Origin: CAYPHJ01 sp964410485
GTDB lineage: Bacteria > Desulfobacterota > Binatia > UBA9968
NCBI GenBank assembly: GCA_964410485.1
Contig: CAYPHJ010000015.1
Location: 1-58,509, forward strand
Direction of reading: 5' to 3'
DNA length: 58,509 bases
The position numbers were made by a program, and so were the translations under genes. Shown here one piece after another: positions 15,319 through 24,037 of the stretch. The number at the start of each line of letters is the position of its first letter. The stretch's first letter is position 1. The notes below the pieces were generated by a model. It was given only the letters and a program-made list of their open reading frames with translations. It did no database searches and was not told the origin of the DNA.

Positions 15319-16449
15319 TCAGTCGCGGGACGCCCAGACTTCCCTCGCCACCTGCACGATCAAACGCAGCTTGGCAATTTGATCTTGAACCGTCAACTTA
15401 TTTCCTAAAACCGTGCTGGAAAAGCCGCACTGAGGGCTGATGCCGAGCTGGTCGAGCGGCACATACTTCGCCGCTTCATCGATGCGCCTTTTTAGCTCAT
15501 CTGCCCGCTCCAGCTCTGCCGTTTTGGTCGTGATCAGACCGAGGTTCAACCGCTTGCCTCGGGGCAGATACCGCAGCGGCGCAAAGTTCCCCGCCCGAGG
15601 GGAATCGAACTCGAGGAAGTAGCCATCGACCTTTAGCTCGTTAAACAATACCTCCGCCACCGGGTCGTAGCCTCCTTCAGCAACCCAAGCACCTGCAAAA
15701 TTACCGCGACAAAGATGCGTGCAGACGACCAGCGAAGTTGGCCTGTTTTTAATGCATTCATTAATGAGATTGGCGTATGTAAGTGGAAGTTTGTCTGGGT
15801 CCTCGCCGATTTTGCGAGCACTCTCGCGCATCTTTGGATCGCACAGATAGGCCAGGTTGGTATCATCGATTTGTAAATAGGTGCAGCCAAGACTGGCGAG
15901 CTCATCGATCTCTTCACGATAAACGCGCGTGACGTCGGCAAAGAACTCTCCCATATCGGGATAGGCTTTTTTGTCCACCGCCCCTCGTCCACCCCGGAAG
16001 TGCAGTAGTGACGGAGATGGAATGCAAAGCTTTGCAGTCCGCGTGGTCGTTGACTGCAGAAATTTAAAATTGTCCGTCTCTATGCCCCGTACGCGCCGCA
16101 AACGCCCCGTTGTTTCGAAGCGGGTGGGCGATCGCTGAATACCGTCGGCGCCCTGGAAGTCCTTGCCCGATTCTGGCAACAGTCCTTCCTTGACGGTGAT
16201 CCCCTCAATTTTTTTGAGGAAGTCGGCGTGCCACAGCGTACGGCGGTACTCACCATCCGTAATACCCAGCAATCCGATCTCTTCTTGCATTTTGACGACA
16301 TCACGGATACAGCGATCTTCCACAACCCGTAACTCGGCTTCGAGAAATTCACCCCGATCCTTTCTTGCACGCGCTTCCAACAGCTCCGGCGGGCGCAATA
16401 AACTTCCTACATGATCCGCGCGAAAGGGCGGTAGTTTGTTATCAGTCAT
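15319..16449 (-). CDS. MetE-like (cobalamin-independent) methyltransferase
   Basis: The start is ATG 16449, which overlaps the preceding stop as ATGA and implies coupled translation. The 376-residue protein corresponds to the catalytic C-terminal half of MetE as a stand-alone enzyme. It opens RADHVGSLLRP and keeps the zinc site: HLC in VVCTHLCRGN, the Glu of YFLEFDSP and the Cys of PQCGFSS. The methyl donor and acceptor are not shown by the sequence; related single-domain proteins methylate homocysteine from diverse donors or act on other thiols. Its translational coupling with a racemase-fold protein hints at a catabolic rather than biosynthetic role. Confidence 0.75.
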   Translation of the reverse strand: MTDNKLPPFRADHVGSLLRPPELLEARARKDRGEFLEAELRVVEDRCIRDVVKMQEEIGLLGITDGEYRRTLWHADFLKKIEGITVKEGLLPESGKDFQGADGIQRSPTRFETTGRLRRVRGIETDNFKFLQSTTTRTAKLCIPSPSLLHFRGGRGAVDKKAYPDMGEFFADVTRVYREEIDELASLGCTYLQIDDTNLAYLCDPKMRESARKIGEDPDKLPLTYANLINECIKNRPTSLVVCTHLCRGNFAGAWVAEGGYDPVAEVLFNELKVDGYFLEFDSPRAGNFAPLRYLPRGKRLNLGLITTKTAELERADELKRRIDEAAKYVPLDQLGISPQCGFSSTVLGNKLTVQDQIAKLRLIVQVAREVWASRD

Positions 16450-17186
16450 TGAGTTTTCCCCTCTCTCAATTCGGGCCACTCTCGCATTAACCTTCCATAG
16501 CCGCTTATCGGATAAGACAGTCCAAGCTGCGACAGTGTGTACCAAAGCATCGCCGGGTTACTGGCGACCGCCAGCAGTCGGATCTCTCGCTCGATCTTTT
16601 CCAGCACTTTGATTGGGTCGAGCACCGCGCCCTGGAAATAAATGGCATCAATACCATCCGCGGCTGTGCGGCGTGCAGCTTTCTTTGTGAACTCAAAGAC
16701 GTCATCCGGGCTCATGCGCTGCGCAATCCCCAGCTCCGAAAACGAATGAGGGGCCATCGCCGTTACGCCCACCAGTTCAAGGTGGGCGCAAATCAAATCG
16801 TTCAAACTGCCGTCGAACGGCGTGAGCAAGAGAACTCGCTTTGCACCGTAAACCCTGAGCGCCGCCGCACAGGCATGCAACGCCGTAGTGAACGGCACCG
16901 AAAGCGCCGCCTGAAGGGCTTCAAAAAGCCCGGGATTTAGCACTTCGGTCGGCGCGGCCGTGACAATAACCGCATTCCATCCCCGCTCGATTGTCAATTC
17001 CCGCACCCGGCGCACGATGGTCTCCTTCTTTCCTTCAATCTCGTAGAGCGAGCCGCTGTAGAGCTCCAAGCCGACAAAATCCATCGTAATGCGAGTTGGT
17101 ATCAGCGGAAGGAAACTATTGTAGTGCGGCATAGAGCTGGCGCCGGCACTGACGAAGCCAACCGTGGTGCTGACGTTTTCAGACAT
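16446..17186 (-). CDS. Asp/Glu racemase-fold protein lacking both catalytic Cys
   Basis: A 246-residue protein of the maleate isomerase/arylmalonate decarboxylase superfamily. It shows GWNAVIVTAAPTEVLNPG, AALRVYGAKRVLLLTPF and DGIDAIYFQGAVLDPIKVLE at the expected places. In maleate isomerase and glutamate racemase the two catalytic Cys lie in the first and last of these; here they read TAAP and FQGAV. The only Cys (in HACAAA and LICAHL) lie elsewhere. The chemistry must differ from the two-Cys mechanism, or the protein is not catalytic. Its stop overlaps the MetE-like start by ATGA, so the two act together. Confidence 0.65.
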   Translation of the reverse strand: MSENVSTTVGFVSAGASSMPHYNSFLPLIPTRITMDFVGLELYSGSLYEIEGKKETIVRRVRELTIERGWNAVIVTAAPTEVLNPGLFEALQAALSVPFTTALHACAAALRVYGAKRVLLLTPFDGSLNDLICAHLELVGVTAMAPHSFSELGIAQRMSPDDVFEFTKKAARRTAADGIDAIYFQGAVLDPIKVLEKIEREIRLLAVASNPAMLWYTLSQLGLSYPISGYGRLMREWPELREGKTQ

Positions 17187-17225
17187 GAGTAAGCCGCCTA
17201 GCGCTCCTGGTGCGTTTTAGTTGCG

Positions 17226-17684
17226 CTACTTCTTTGCCTTGTACTTCTCAATCGTCTCTTTCAGGTCCTCGTACTCCGCGCATCGACCAAAAAACGGGCA
17301 CGTTCTCTTCAGAGCCTGTAATTGCTTCTCAGCGTTGGCGGGCTGATTCAGATCGAGATACAGCTCGCCCAGGTATTCATGCGCGCTCCGGTGATTGGGG
17401 TTAAGCTTTAAAGCCGTTTGATAGTGCTCCATGGACTTCTCAAAGTTCCCTACGTTGCGGTAACTGTAACCCAGCAGGTTGTGCACATCAGCGTCCTTGG
17501 GCGACTCTTTAACGGCTTTGGATAAATACCCCACCGCGCTCTTGAAATCCTTGGACTGAATTGCCTTGCGGCCGGCGAGCACGTCCGGACTCTCGTTTCC
17601 TGTAGGCTCCGGCATATCTGCCGTGGCCGGCTGCGGGACCAAAAAAGCCATCATGAAAAAGATCAATCCTGCAAGCGTTTTCAT
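17226..17684 (-). CDS. Exported TPR-repeat protein
   Basis: A 152-residue protein with a signal peptide (KTLAGLIFFMMAFLVPQPATA, cut near residue 22) and about three tetratricopeptide repeats from residue 36 to 125 (DFKSAVGYLSKAVKESPKD; NFEKSMEHYQTALKLNPNH; A.KQLQALKR). It ends with two Cys and a lysine-rich tail. It is probably a periplasmic scaffold for protein contacts. It lies upstream of, and on the same strand as, the racemase-fold gene, separated by 39 bases. Confidence 0.75.
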   Translation of the reverse strand: MKTLAGLIFFMMAFLVPQPATADMPEPTGNESPDVLAGRKAIQSKDFKSAVGYLSKAVKESPKDADVHNLLGYSYRNVGNFEKSMEHYQTALKLNPNHRSAHEYLGELYLDLNQPANAEKQLQALKRTCPFFGRCAEYEDLKETIEKYKAKK

Positions 17685-17858
17685 AAACCCTCCTGCAAAA
17701 AGGTGGCTGGATTTTACTCATCCCGGCATGCATCGCGCAAGCCGAACGAAGGGACCACCCGCCGCAGCGGCGGTTCATAAGGCAACACAACGTCGGATAC
17801 CGTCGCACCGCTCCTGTTCAAGAGTTTCACTCGAGCCGTTGAACGGCCCCAGGAGGAA

Positions 17859-18755
17859 TCAACGGACATAATCGAGACCCATCAATCGAGCGGGATTGGC
17901 ACAGGCAACGAGTTTCACTTCGTCTTTGGTCAGGCCTCCCTCGTGGAGCATGCCGAGAAACATGCGCATCAGCTCCGCCGGGTTGGGGCTGTAGGGACGA
18001 AAGTAGTCGGTGCTGGCGACAACCTGGCGCAATCCGATTTCGCGGAGCTGGTGTACCAGTTCGGGCGAATCCATGCGGCCGGGCGCCAAAATGTTCCAGC
18101 AGACTTCGACGAAGGCGCCTAAACCGGCGGCCCGTTTGAGCGCGTCGAGTGGCGCGCCGATGATGTGATTTTGGGCGTGATTGATGACCATCCGCGTAAA
18201 GCCCATTTGGTGACCGGCTTCAACGAAAGCCAGGGACTCCTGCCAGGAAACATGCCCCATGCCCAGGGTCAGATTGTACGTCTTGCAGCACTCGATGATC
18301 TCGCGCCCGAGTGCAATGAGCTTGCCCTTTTCATCGAGAAAATAATACCCCGGATTTTCCAGGACGAGGGCGTTTTTGTAGATCGTTTTCAAACGATGGC
18401 TGAAGCCCTTGCGCTCGATGTCGTTACGCGCGCTCCATGTGGGAAGAAAGACCATCTTACCGCCCAATTCGGCGCACGATTCGATCACACACGGGTTCGG
18501 ACCGCCGGCTGTAATATTGAGGGCGACACTGGACCACAGCGATACTTTCGTGTCCACCGCGGTGAGTATATAGGGAACCACGTTCACGGTTGGCCACCAG
18601 TGAGATTTCAACACGAACCCCCGCATACGCAGTGCTTCCGCTTTGGGCAACCATTGGGGTTCCGGCTCTCGCTTGCGCTCCTTGCCGGAAAACTCCAGGT
18701 CGATATGACAATGCACATCGATCGCGCCTTCCACTAACTCGTCATAGAGAGTCAT
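17859..18755 (-). CDS. Metal-dependent hydrolase, DUF6282-like
   Basis: A 298-residue amidohydrolase-superfamily protein. The N-terminal AIDVHCHID holds the HxH metal pair, FVLKSHWWPT a further His, LGMGHVSW and MVINHAQN central His residues, and VVASTDYF the Asp on the last strand. This order (HxH, H, H, D) matches TIM-barrel metal hydrolases, and the overall sequence matches what I know of the DUF6282 group, whose substrates are unknown. No signal peptide. It is in the same orientation as the TPR, racemase-fold and MetE-like genes, 174 bases upstream of the TPR gene. Confidence 0.72.
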   Translation of the reverse strand: MTLYDELVEGAIDVHCHIDLEFSGKERKREPEPQWLPKAEALRMRGFVLKSHWWPTVNVVPYILTAVDTKVSLWSSVALNITAGGPNPCVIESCAELGGKMVFLPTWSARNDIERKGFSHRLKTIYKNALVLENPGYYFLDEKGKLIALGREIIECCKTYNLTLGMGHVSWQESLAFVEAGHQMGFTRMVINHAQNHIIGAPLDALKRAAGLGAFVEVCWNILAPGRMDSPELVHQLREIGLRQVVASTDYFRPYSPNPAELMRMFLGMLHEGGLTKDEVKLVACANPARLMGLDYVR

Positions 18756-18785
18756 GGTTCACGCTCCTCCACCAAGCAAGCAAAA

Positions 18786-18912
18786 ATTCGAAGCGATCGG
18801 AAATTCGAAACAAATCTAAAATATTGTATATGGCTTATGGCTCGCTTCGTCTATAGCCGCATGGCATAGGGAGATAAAATCCGAAATCCGAATATCGAAA
18901 CCGAAACAAACT
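18786..18912. repeat. TTCGAAAC-word repeat (family B)
   Basis: Degenerate strings such as AATTCGAAGCGATCGGAAATT and AAATCCGAAATCCGAATATC flank a second stutter built from TATGGCTTATGGC and GGCGTATAGC words (to about 18950). The same family recurs at 38720-38862 and 45051-45187. It fills the space between two same-strand genes. Confidence 0.5.
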
Positions 18913-18951
18913 GGCGTATAGCAGATCACACATGGCGTATAGCTCATGGAA

Positions 18952-20235
18952 CTATCGGAACGGCGCGCGGTGCGCGCTGCCGCAGCAGCGTTTATGTTTT
19001 TTCCCGCTTCCGCAGGGGCACGGATCGTTGCGGCCGGGTTGTCGAGCGAAGCTCTTGACGTCGGCCGCGCGCACGATTGCCATCAGTTTTTCCGCCGGCT
19101 CACCAGCTTCGACCAGGTCGGCAAATGTTTTGAAGTATGGCTTGCTGTGAGTGAAAAAGCGCTTGAGCCCCGCGCAGAGATAATTCAGCCCCTCTTCGCC
19201 ATCCGGCGTTTCGATGAAACGATCTTTGGGACAACCGCCATTGCACATGCTGAGCACCTCGCAGTTCCTGCAATAGCTTGGGAGAGTTAGCCATTTCTTG
19301 CGGCCAAAATCGCGCTGTGCCGGGTGTTCGAGCAGTTGTGCGAGGGTTTGTTCATAAATGTTACCGATCTTGTAGTCGGGCTCGACGTAATGATCGCAAG
19401 AATAAAAATCTCCGTTGTGCTCGATGACCGGCACATCGCCACAGGTCTCGCGGTAAATGCACAAAGCATGCTCCATGCCGAGAAAAGGCCGCACTGACTC
19501 GTCGAACAATTGGATAAAGACCTTGCCGATGTCGTGGCGCACCCATTCATCAAAGATAGTGCACAGGAATTCCCCGTATGCCTCGGCGGGGACGGAACGG
19601 GAGACCAGACTCCGCTGGGGGTCATCCGCCCGTTCCACCAGCGGCAGAAATTGCAGGTAACGTCCGCCGATTTCTTTGAGGTACCGATAGACAGCGGTCG
19701 GGTGCTTCACATTGACGTCATGGACAACGCAGAGGAGATCGACATGCACTTTGTGGCGCTTCAGCAACTGAAAGGCATGCACGACCTGCTTATGCGTGGG
19801 CTTTTGGCCTTTGGTCACGCGGTAGTGGTCGTGCAGCTCCTTGGGACCATCGAGGCTCAGCCCGATGTAAAAGTTCTCCCGCGCGAAAAACTCACCCCAT
19901 TCTTCATCGATCACTGTCCCGTTGGTTTGAATGCCGTTGACGAGTTTTTTGCCTTCGGGAAGATATTTTTTCTGGAGCTCGACCGCCTTGCGAAAAAATT
20001 CGATGCCGAGGAGGGTCGGCTCGCCGCCGTGCCAGGAAAAGCTGACGATTTCTTTGGGAGTTGCCTGAATGTGCTGGATAATGTAGCGCTCGAGGGTTTC
20101 GTCGCTCAAACGGAAATTTGACCCTTTCGGGTAAAGCTGCTCCTTTTTCAAGTAGTAGCAATAGTGGCAGTCCAGATTGCAGATTGCACCGACGGTCTTT
20201 ACCATGATTTGAAATTCACGCGCCGCGGTTTCCAA
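18952..20235 (-). CDS. anSME-like radical SAM/SPASM protein with SEC-C tail
   Basis: A 427-residue radical SAM enzyme. The cluster motif is CNLDCHYC (Cys19, 23, 26), and FSWHGGEPTLL, GIQTNGT and GLSLDGP are the SAM-binding strands. Cys residues in FYSCDHYVEPD, YCRNCEVLSMCNGGCPKD and YLCAG are those of the SPASM domain that binds two auxiliary 4Fe-4S clusters in anaerobic sulfatase-maturating enzymes. The tail NDPCPCGSGKKHKRCCG is a SEC-C zinc motif, which is unusual on this family. anSME oxidises Cys or Ser of sulfatases to formylglycine; no sulfatase is in the window, so the target is remote or different. Confidence 0.85.
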   Translation of the reverse strand: METAAREFQIMVKTVGAICNLDCHYCYYLKKEQLYPKGSNFRLSDETLERYIIQHIQATPKEIVSFSWHGGEPTLLGIEFFRKAVELQKKYLPEGKKLVNGIQTNGTVIDEEWGEFFARENFYIGLSLDGPKELHDHYRVTKGQKPTHKQVVHAFQLLKRHKVHVDLLCVVHDVNVKHPTAVYRYLKEIGGRYLQFLPLVERADDPQRSLVSRSVPAEAYGEFLCTIFDEWVRHDIGKVFIQLFDESVRPFLGMEHALCIYRETCGDVPVIEHNGDFYSCDHYVEPDYKIGNIYEQTLAQLLEHPAQRDFGRKKWLTLPSYCRNCEVLSMCNGGCPKDRFIETPDGEEGLNYLCAGLKRFFTHSKPYFKTFADLVEAGEPAEKLMAIVRAADVKSFARQPGRNDPCPCGSGKKHKRCCGSAHRAPFR

Positions 20236-20346
20236 AGCAATTACCTCCCAGTCCTCGGGCGATTTTTAGCCATGCGCGGGGCTCCCGGCTTGCGGCAGAC
20301 TCTACTGAAAAAACGAGTGTATGTCATCAGCGGCACACGAGAATCC

Positions 20347-20370
20347 ACGAGTGGTGGAGTACTGGAGTAG
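20347..20370. repeat. TGGAGTA-word repeat (family A), single arm
   Basis: GTGGTGGAGTACTGGAGTAG is one arm of the TGGAGTA family seen better at 39893-39962, 40386-40517, 43028-43103 and 44994-45025. A fainter trace is at 22534-22550 after the sirtuin gene. Confidence 0.4.
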
Positions 20371-20447
20371 AGAAGTAGCGGGGTGTCGTTTGGCTTCGCC
20401 GCACGGCCGTTGTAAACCTCAAAAGGCTGGAGCGGGAGAAAGGAAAA

Positions 20448-21641
20448 ATGGTGCAAGGCGGGATTAGAGAATCGGTCTGGTCTGGATTGGGTTCTGTGGT
20501 CTTTTTGACGCTAATTTTTTTCTTGAATTTTGTCTCCAGAATCATTTTTTCGCCGCTTCTACCGACAATCGAGCAGGAACTCCGCATCAGCCACAGCCAA
20601 TCCGGCTTCTTTTTTTTCTTGAGTTCCACCGGCTACTTGCTGGGTCTGCTCGGCTCCGGGTTCTTGGCTTCCCGCTCAACTCACCGGTTTGTCGTGGTTG
20701 TCTCAAGCGGCGGAGTTGGGTTGGCTCTGTTTGCCATTTCTGCCGCCGATCATCTGTGGACCCTGCAGTTCGGTTTGCTCAGTTTGGGTTTCGCTGCCGG
20801 TTTGTATATTCCCTCCGCTATCGTCACGATTACCTCGGTCATCGATCGGCCGCATTGGGGTAAAGGGATCGCGGTCCACGAGATGGCGCCAAATCTGGCG
20901 TTTTTTTCCGGTCCAATGATGGCCGAGCTCTTTCTCCACAGCTTCACCTGGAGAATCGGCTTGATGTTTCTCGGCGTCGCTTCCCTCTGCACCAGTGTGG
21001 CTTATTACCGATTCGGCAAGGGAGGAGAATTTCGTGGCGAGTCGCCGGTGTCGGGCAGTTTTGGATTGCTGCTGCGAGCACCCAACTTCTGGCTCATGCT
21101 CGTGTTGTGGGGCCTGGGAGTCAGCTCTACAGTGGGAGTGTATGCGATGCTGCCACTGTATCTCGTAAGGGAGCGGGGCATGGAGCAGACGTGGGCCAAT
21201 ACATGGGTTGCGCTTTCCAGGTCGTACGGTCCTGTGCTGGGCCTGATCGGTGGATGGGCGTCGGACCGCCTCGGCCCGAAGCGAACTATCGTAGCAAGCT
21301 TGTTCTTCAGTGGGCTAACAACTTTTCTTCTCGGCCCGGCGTCCTCATCCTGGCTGGGGATCATCGTTTTGATTCAACCCCTGCTTGCCGTTTGGTTCTT
21401 TCCCGCCGCCTTTGCCGCGCTTTCGGTTATTACGCCAGCCAACATGCGCAACCTCAGCGTCGCGTTTACCATCCCCATTGGCTTCGTGATCGGCGCCGGA
21501 GCAATTCCGACATTCGTCGGCATGATGGGCGATGCTGGTTCTTTTGCGTTAGGATTCGTCATCGTTGGCTGCGTGATCTTTAACGGTGGCCTGCTCGCAT
21601 TAGCGCTGCGCCTGCCGCGTCCGGAAAAAACCGGAGGTTGA
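20448..21641 (+). CDS. MFS transporter
   Basis: A 397-residue protein with about 12 hydrophobic segments. The start follows a GGAGCGGGAGAAAGG purine stretch. The family motif between helices 2 and 3 is degenerate (GFLASRSTHRF); WASDRLGPKRTIVA between helices 8 and 9 is closer to the MFS loop motif. No substrate signature is visible. It is probably an inner-membrane exporter or organic-acid symporter. It is divergent from the radical SAM gene and stands in its own unit. Confidence 0.85.
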   Translation: MVQGGIRESVWSGLGSVVFLTLIFFLNFVSRIIFSPLLPTIEQELRISHSQSGFFFFLSSTGYLLGLLGSGFLASRSTHRFVVVVSSGGVGLALFAISAADHLWTLQFGLLSLGFAAGLYIPSAIVTITSVIDRPHWGKGIAVHEMAPNLAFFSGPMMAELFLHSFTWRIGLMFLGVASLCTSVAYYRFGKGGEFRGESPVSGSFGLLLRAPNFWLMLVLWGLGVSSTVGVYAMLPLYLVRERGMEQTWANTWVALSRSYGPVLGLIGGWASDRLGPKRTIVASLFFSGLTTFLLGPASSSWLGIIVLIQPLLAVWFFPAAFAALSVITPANMRNLSVAFTIPIGFVIGAGAIPTFVGMMGDAGSFALGFVIVGCVIFNGGLLALALRLPRPEKTGG

Positions 21642-21769
21642 GCAAGATGCCGGCGCTCCACAATCCATGTCGCTTCTTGTCTTCGGCCGGCTCGCTGTTC
21701 TATAAATTCCATTAAAAGACTGCGTCTTATTCGCTTTGAACGGCGCGAACAGCTTGAACGTTTTGAACC

Positions 21770-22525
21770 ATGCTAACTTTAGCGGATCTCGCGGCACGCG
21801 TTCGGGAAACTGACGCCATTGTTGTTTTCACGGGAGCCGGCATCAGCACCGAGTCGGGCATTCCTGATTTTCGTAGTCCGGGAGGCATCTGGACGCGCTA
21901 CAAACCGATCACGTTTCAGGAGTACATCAGCAATGAGACCGCCCGCGTGGAGTCCTGGAAGCGAAGATTGGAAGCCCATGAAACGCACAGAAACGCCAAA
22001 CCCAATATTGGGCATTATTTTGTTCAGGCGCTCGACGCCAAAGACAAGTTGATCGGACTGATCACACAAAATGTCGATGGACTACACAGTATGGCGGGGC
22101 TTCCGGAGGACAAAATCGTCGAGCTCCATGGGAGTCACCGCAAGGTAACTTGCCTGGAATGCAATAAAACGTTTGACCCCGATGAAGTCCTCAAACGGCT
22201 AGTCGGCGATTTTTCCGCGCCCCGGTGCGACGCTTGCGGTGGAATTCTAAAGCCGGCGACGATTTCGTTCGGCCAGGCGATGCCGCAGGATGCAATGCGA
22301 CAGGCTCAGGAATGGACCGAGCGGGCGCGTGTCTTTATCGTCATGGGGTCGTCTTTACAGGTGCAGCCGGCCGCTTCCTTTCCGCTCATTGCGAAGCGAA
22401 ACGGCGCCTTACTGGCGATCATCAATCGCGAGCCGACCCTGCTCGATCGCTACTCGGATTTTTCCTATCATGGCGCCATTGGCGAATTTTGCCGGCGTTT
22501 CAAGACGCTGATTGCCGACGGCTAG
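21770..22525 (+). CDS. cobB: NAD-dependent protein deacylase (sirtuin)
   Basis: A 251-residue Sir2 protein. It has the NAD-binding GAGISTESGIPDFRSPGG (starting near residue 23), TQNVDGLHSMAG, the catalytic His in ELHGSH, a zinc ribbon of CLEC and CDAC, and GSSLQVQPA and IINREPT in the Rossmann part. It removes acyl groups from lysines using NAD+, giving O-acyl-ADP-ribose and nicotinamide. Because acetyl phosphate from acetate kinase can acetylate proteins, a deacetylase fits this genome, though the genes are 15 kb apart. The start is ATG 21770; stutter repeats precede it. Confidence 0.93.
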   Translation: MLTLADLAARVRETDAIVVFTGAGISTESGIPDFRSPGGIWTRYKPITFQEYISNETARVESWKRRLEAHETHRNAKPNIGHYFVQALDAKDKLIGLITQNVDGLHSMAGLPEDKIVELHGSHRKVTCLECNKTFDPDEVLKRLVGDFSAPRCDACGGILKPATISFGQAMPQDAMRQAQEWTERARVFIVMGSSLQVQPAASFPLIAKRNGALLAIINREPTLLDRYSDFSYHGAIGEFCRRFKTLIADG

Positions 22526-22567
22526 GGCTAGAGACCGGAGTACTGAAGTGGCGGTGTCTCCTCCTGT

Positions 22568-23545
22568 TCATTCGCGGGCCTGTTCCGAACCGTTCGTGGC
22601 TCGTGCCGTATCGGAAACGGACTCGCCGCCGTTCGTGGGATTAAACAACTTTCCAATGGCGGCAAGCTCTTCTTGAACTTTCAAACTCTGCTCAGTCAAG
22701 CTTGCCTGTTTTGCTTCCAACTGGGCGAATGACTGCCGCAAAGTCTCGATGATCCTCTGGTTGTGCTCGCTCCGCTCGAGCCGGTTATGAAGCTGAGCAA
22801 TCTCTTCTTCGAGCCGGCCTTTATGAGCGCGCATTTCCTGACACGACTCTTCCATCTCTTTTAGCCGGACGTGCGTCATCTCAAAATCCTGGAGTTTATC
22901 ATGCTGCTGGGCGAGCTCATTCTTCGATTCGGCCAATTGCCGGCTGAGGGTTTGCTGTTCCTCCTTGAAAATCGTTGCGCGTGACTCCGCTTCGAGCAGC
23001 CGCTCTTGCACGGCCATGAGCTCGCGCAAACGAGTCTCTTTTTCTTCCAGGGCTTCTCTCAACTCGGCGATTTCAACTTGCAGGCGACGTTCGTTATCGC
23101 CTGTCTCCTTCTGCTGGCCTGCAAGACTGCCGAAGTGGCTTTCGCTAGCAGCGAGTTGCCGCTTCAGATCCGCTATGGTAGCGTGAAACGTGGTGTTCTC
23201 TGCGCGAAGCGTCTCGAGTTCCAAGCGCGCGCTTTCACCTTGTTGTTTAGCAGCCTCGAGTTGCCCGAAGATCACCTCACTCTCCTCAACGTTCTCTCGG
23301 AGCATCGAGATTTCCGACATTAGCTCTTTGTTTTTCGCCACAAGTTCCGCCGAACCGTCGGTACCGGATCCTTGAACCGAGCTGTCAGGCGCGCTCTCGC
23401 TTTCGCTGTCTAGCAGTCTAGCTGCAAGAGCTTCGACTTCACGTCTTTTGACTCTTAGCTCACGTTCAGAAGCGATGAGAAAAATCGCCAGCAAACCTAT
23501 TGTCGCTCCAGCGAAAACGAGAATCCAGATGAACGTGTTTTCCAT
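22568..23545 (-). CDS. Membrane-anchored long coiled-coil protein
   Basis: A 325-residue protein with one N-terminal membrane helix (FIWILVFAGATIGLLAIFLI, residues 5-24) and then a nearly continuous coiled coil from about 30 to 300. It is rich in Glu, Gln, Leu and Ala heptads (LAEXKNEL, LEEEIAQLHNRLERSEHNQR and similar). There is no enzymatic domain. Such proteins act as spacers, scaffolds or cell-shape factors at the inner membrane. It is a single-gene unit convergent with the sirtuin gene. Confidence 0.75.
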   Translation of the reverse strand: MENTFIWILVFAGATIGLLAIFLIASERELRVKRREVEALAARLLDSESESAPDSSVQGSGTDGSAELVAKNKELMSEISMLRENVEESEVIFGQLEAAKQQGESARLELETLRAENTTFHATIADLKRQLAASESHFGSLAGQQKETGDNERRLQVEIAELREALEEKETRLRELMAVQERLLEAESRATIFKEEQQTLSRQLAESKNELAQQHDKLQDFEMTHVRLKEMEESCQEMRAHKGRLEEEIAQLHNRLERSEHNQRIIETLRQSFAQLEAKQASLTEQSLKVQEELAAIGKLFNPTNGGESVSDTARATNGSEQARE

Positions 23546-24037
23546 TACTCACTCCTATGTTGCAGCCGAAAATACTCTGCACCCGCGGAAGCTTTGGCTA
23601 GCTCGAATCTGCCACCTCTCCAGCGAGAATTCACTTTACGGCAAACCCGACAGCTAGCTGACGGTGCGCCATTAAAGGCACTTTATGGCAAACTAACAAA
23701 CGTTTAATCAAAACAATGAAACAATTGCCCGTCACGGCCTATTTCGCCTACCTTAGTGCCACAGCCCTCGAGCCAGGAACTAGTGCCGGCGCCGGCGCGC
23801 GAACAACAACCAAAACTATCATAGTCGGAAAGAGCGAAAACTGTGCCAGCACAGATGACATGCGTCTTTGGCATGCAAGTGGGTGTACATGCGAAATTTT
23901 TCCCTTGCATGCCGGAGTTGCGCGGACTGGGTCAACGCGACCCGTATTGAACAAACATCAGAAAACCGGGCGAAAATTGTTTCTAGGACTTCGAGGCGAT
24001 TATTGATAGGACGACAGGCATAGGGCGTTGAGCCATT
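23546..24037. other. Intergenic, no supported gene
   Basis: 492 bases between the coiled-coil gene and mgtE, both on the minus strand. A 96-codon plus-strand ORF (23716-24006) has no ribosome site or family resemblance and odd composition. The right half upstream of 23546 should hold the coiled-coil promoter; no clear motif was found. It also holds the mgtE downstream region without an obvious terminator. Confidence 0.4.

Noticed and set aside
19510..20121. 203-codon plus-strand ORF
   Set aside because: Antisense to the radical SAM gene; no ribosome site and no family motif.
23716..24006. 96-codon ORF with Cys and Thr-rich stretches
   Set aside because: No ribosome site, low-complexity composition and no recognisable motif.
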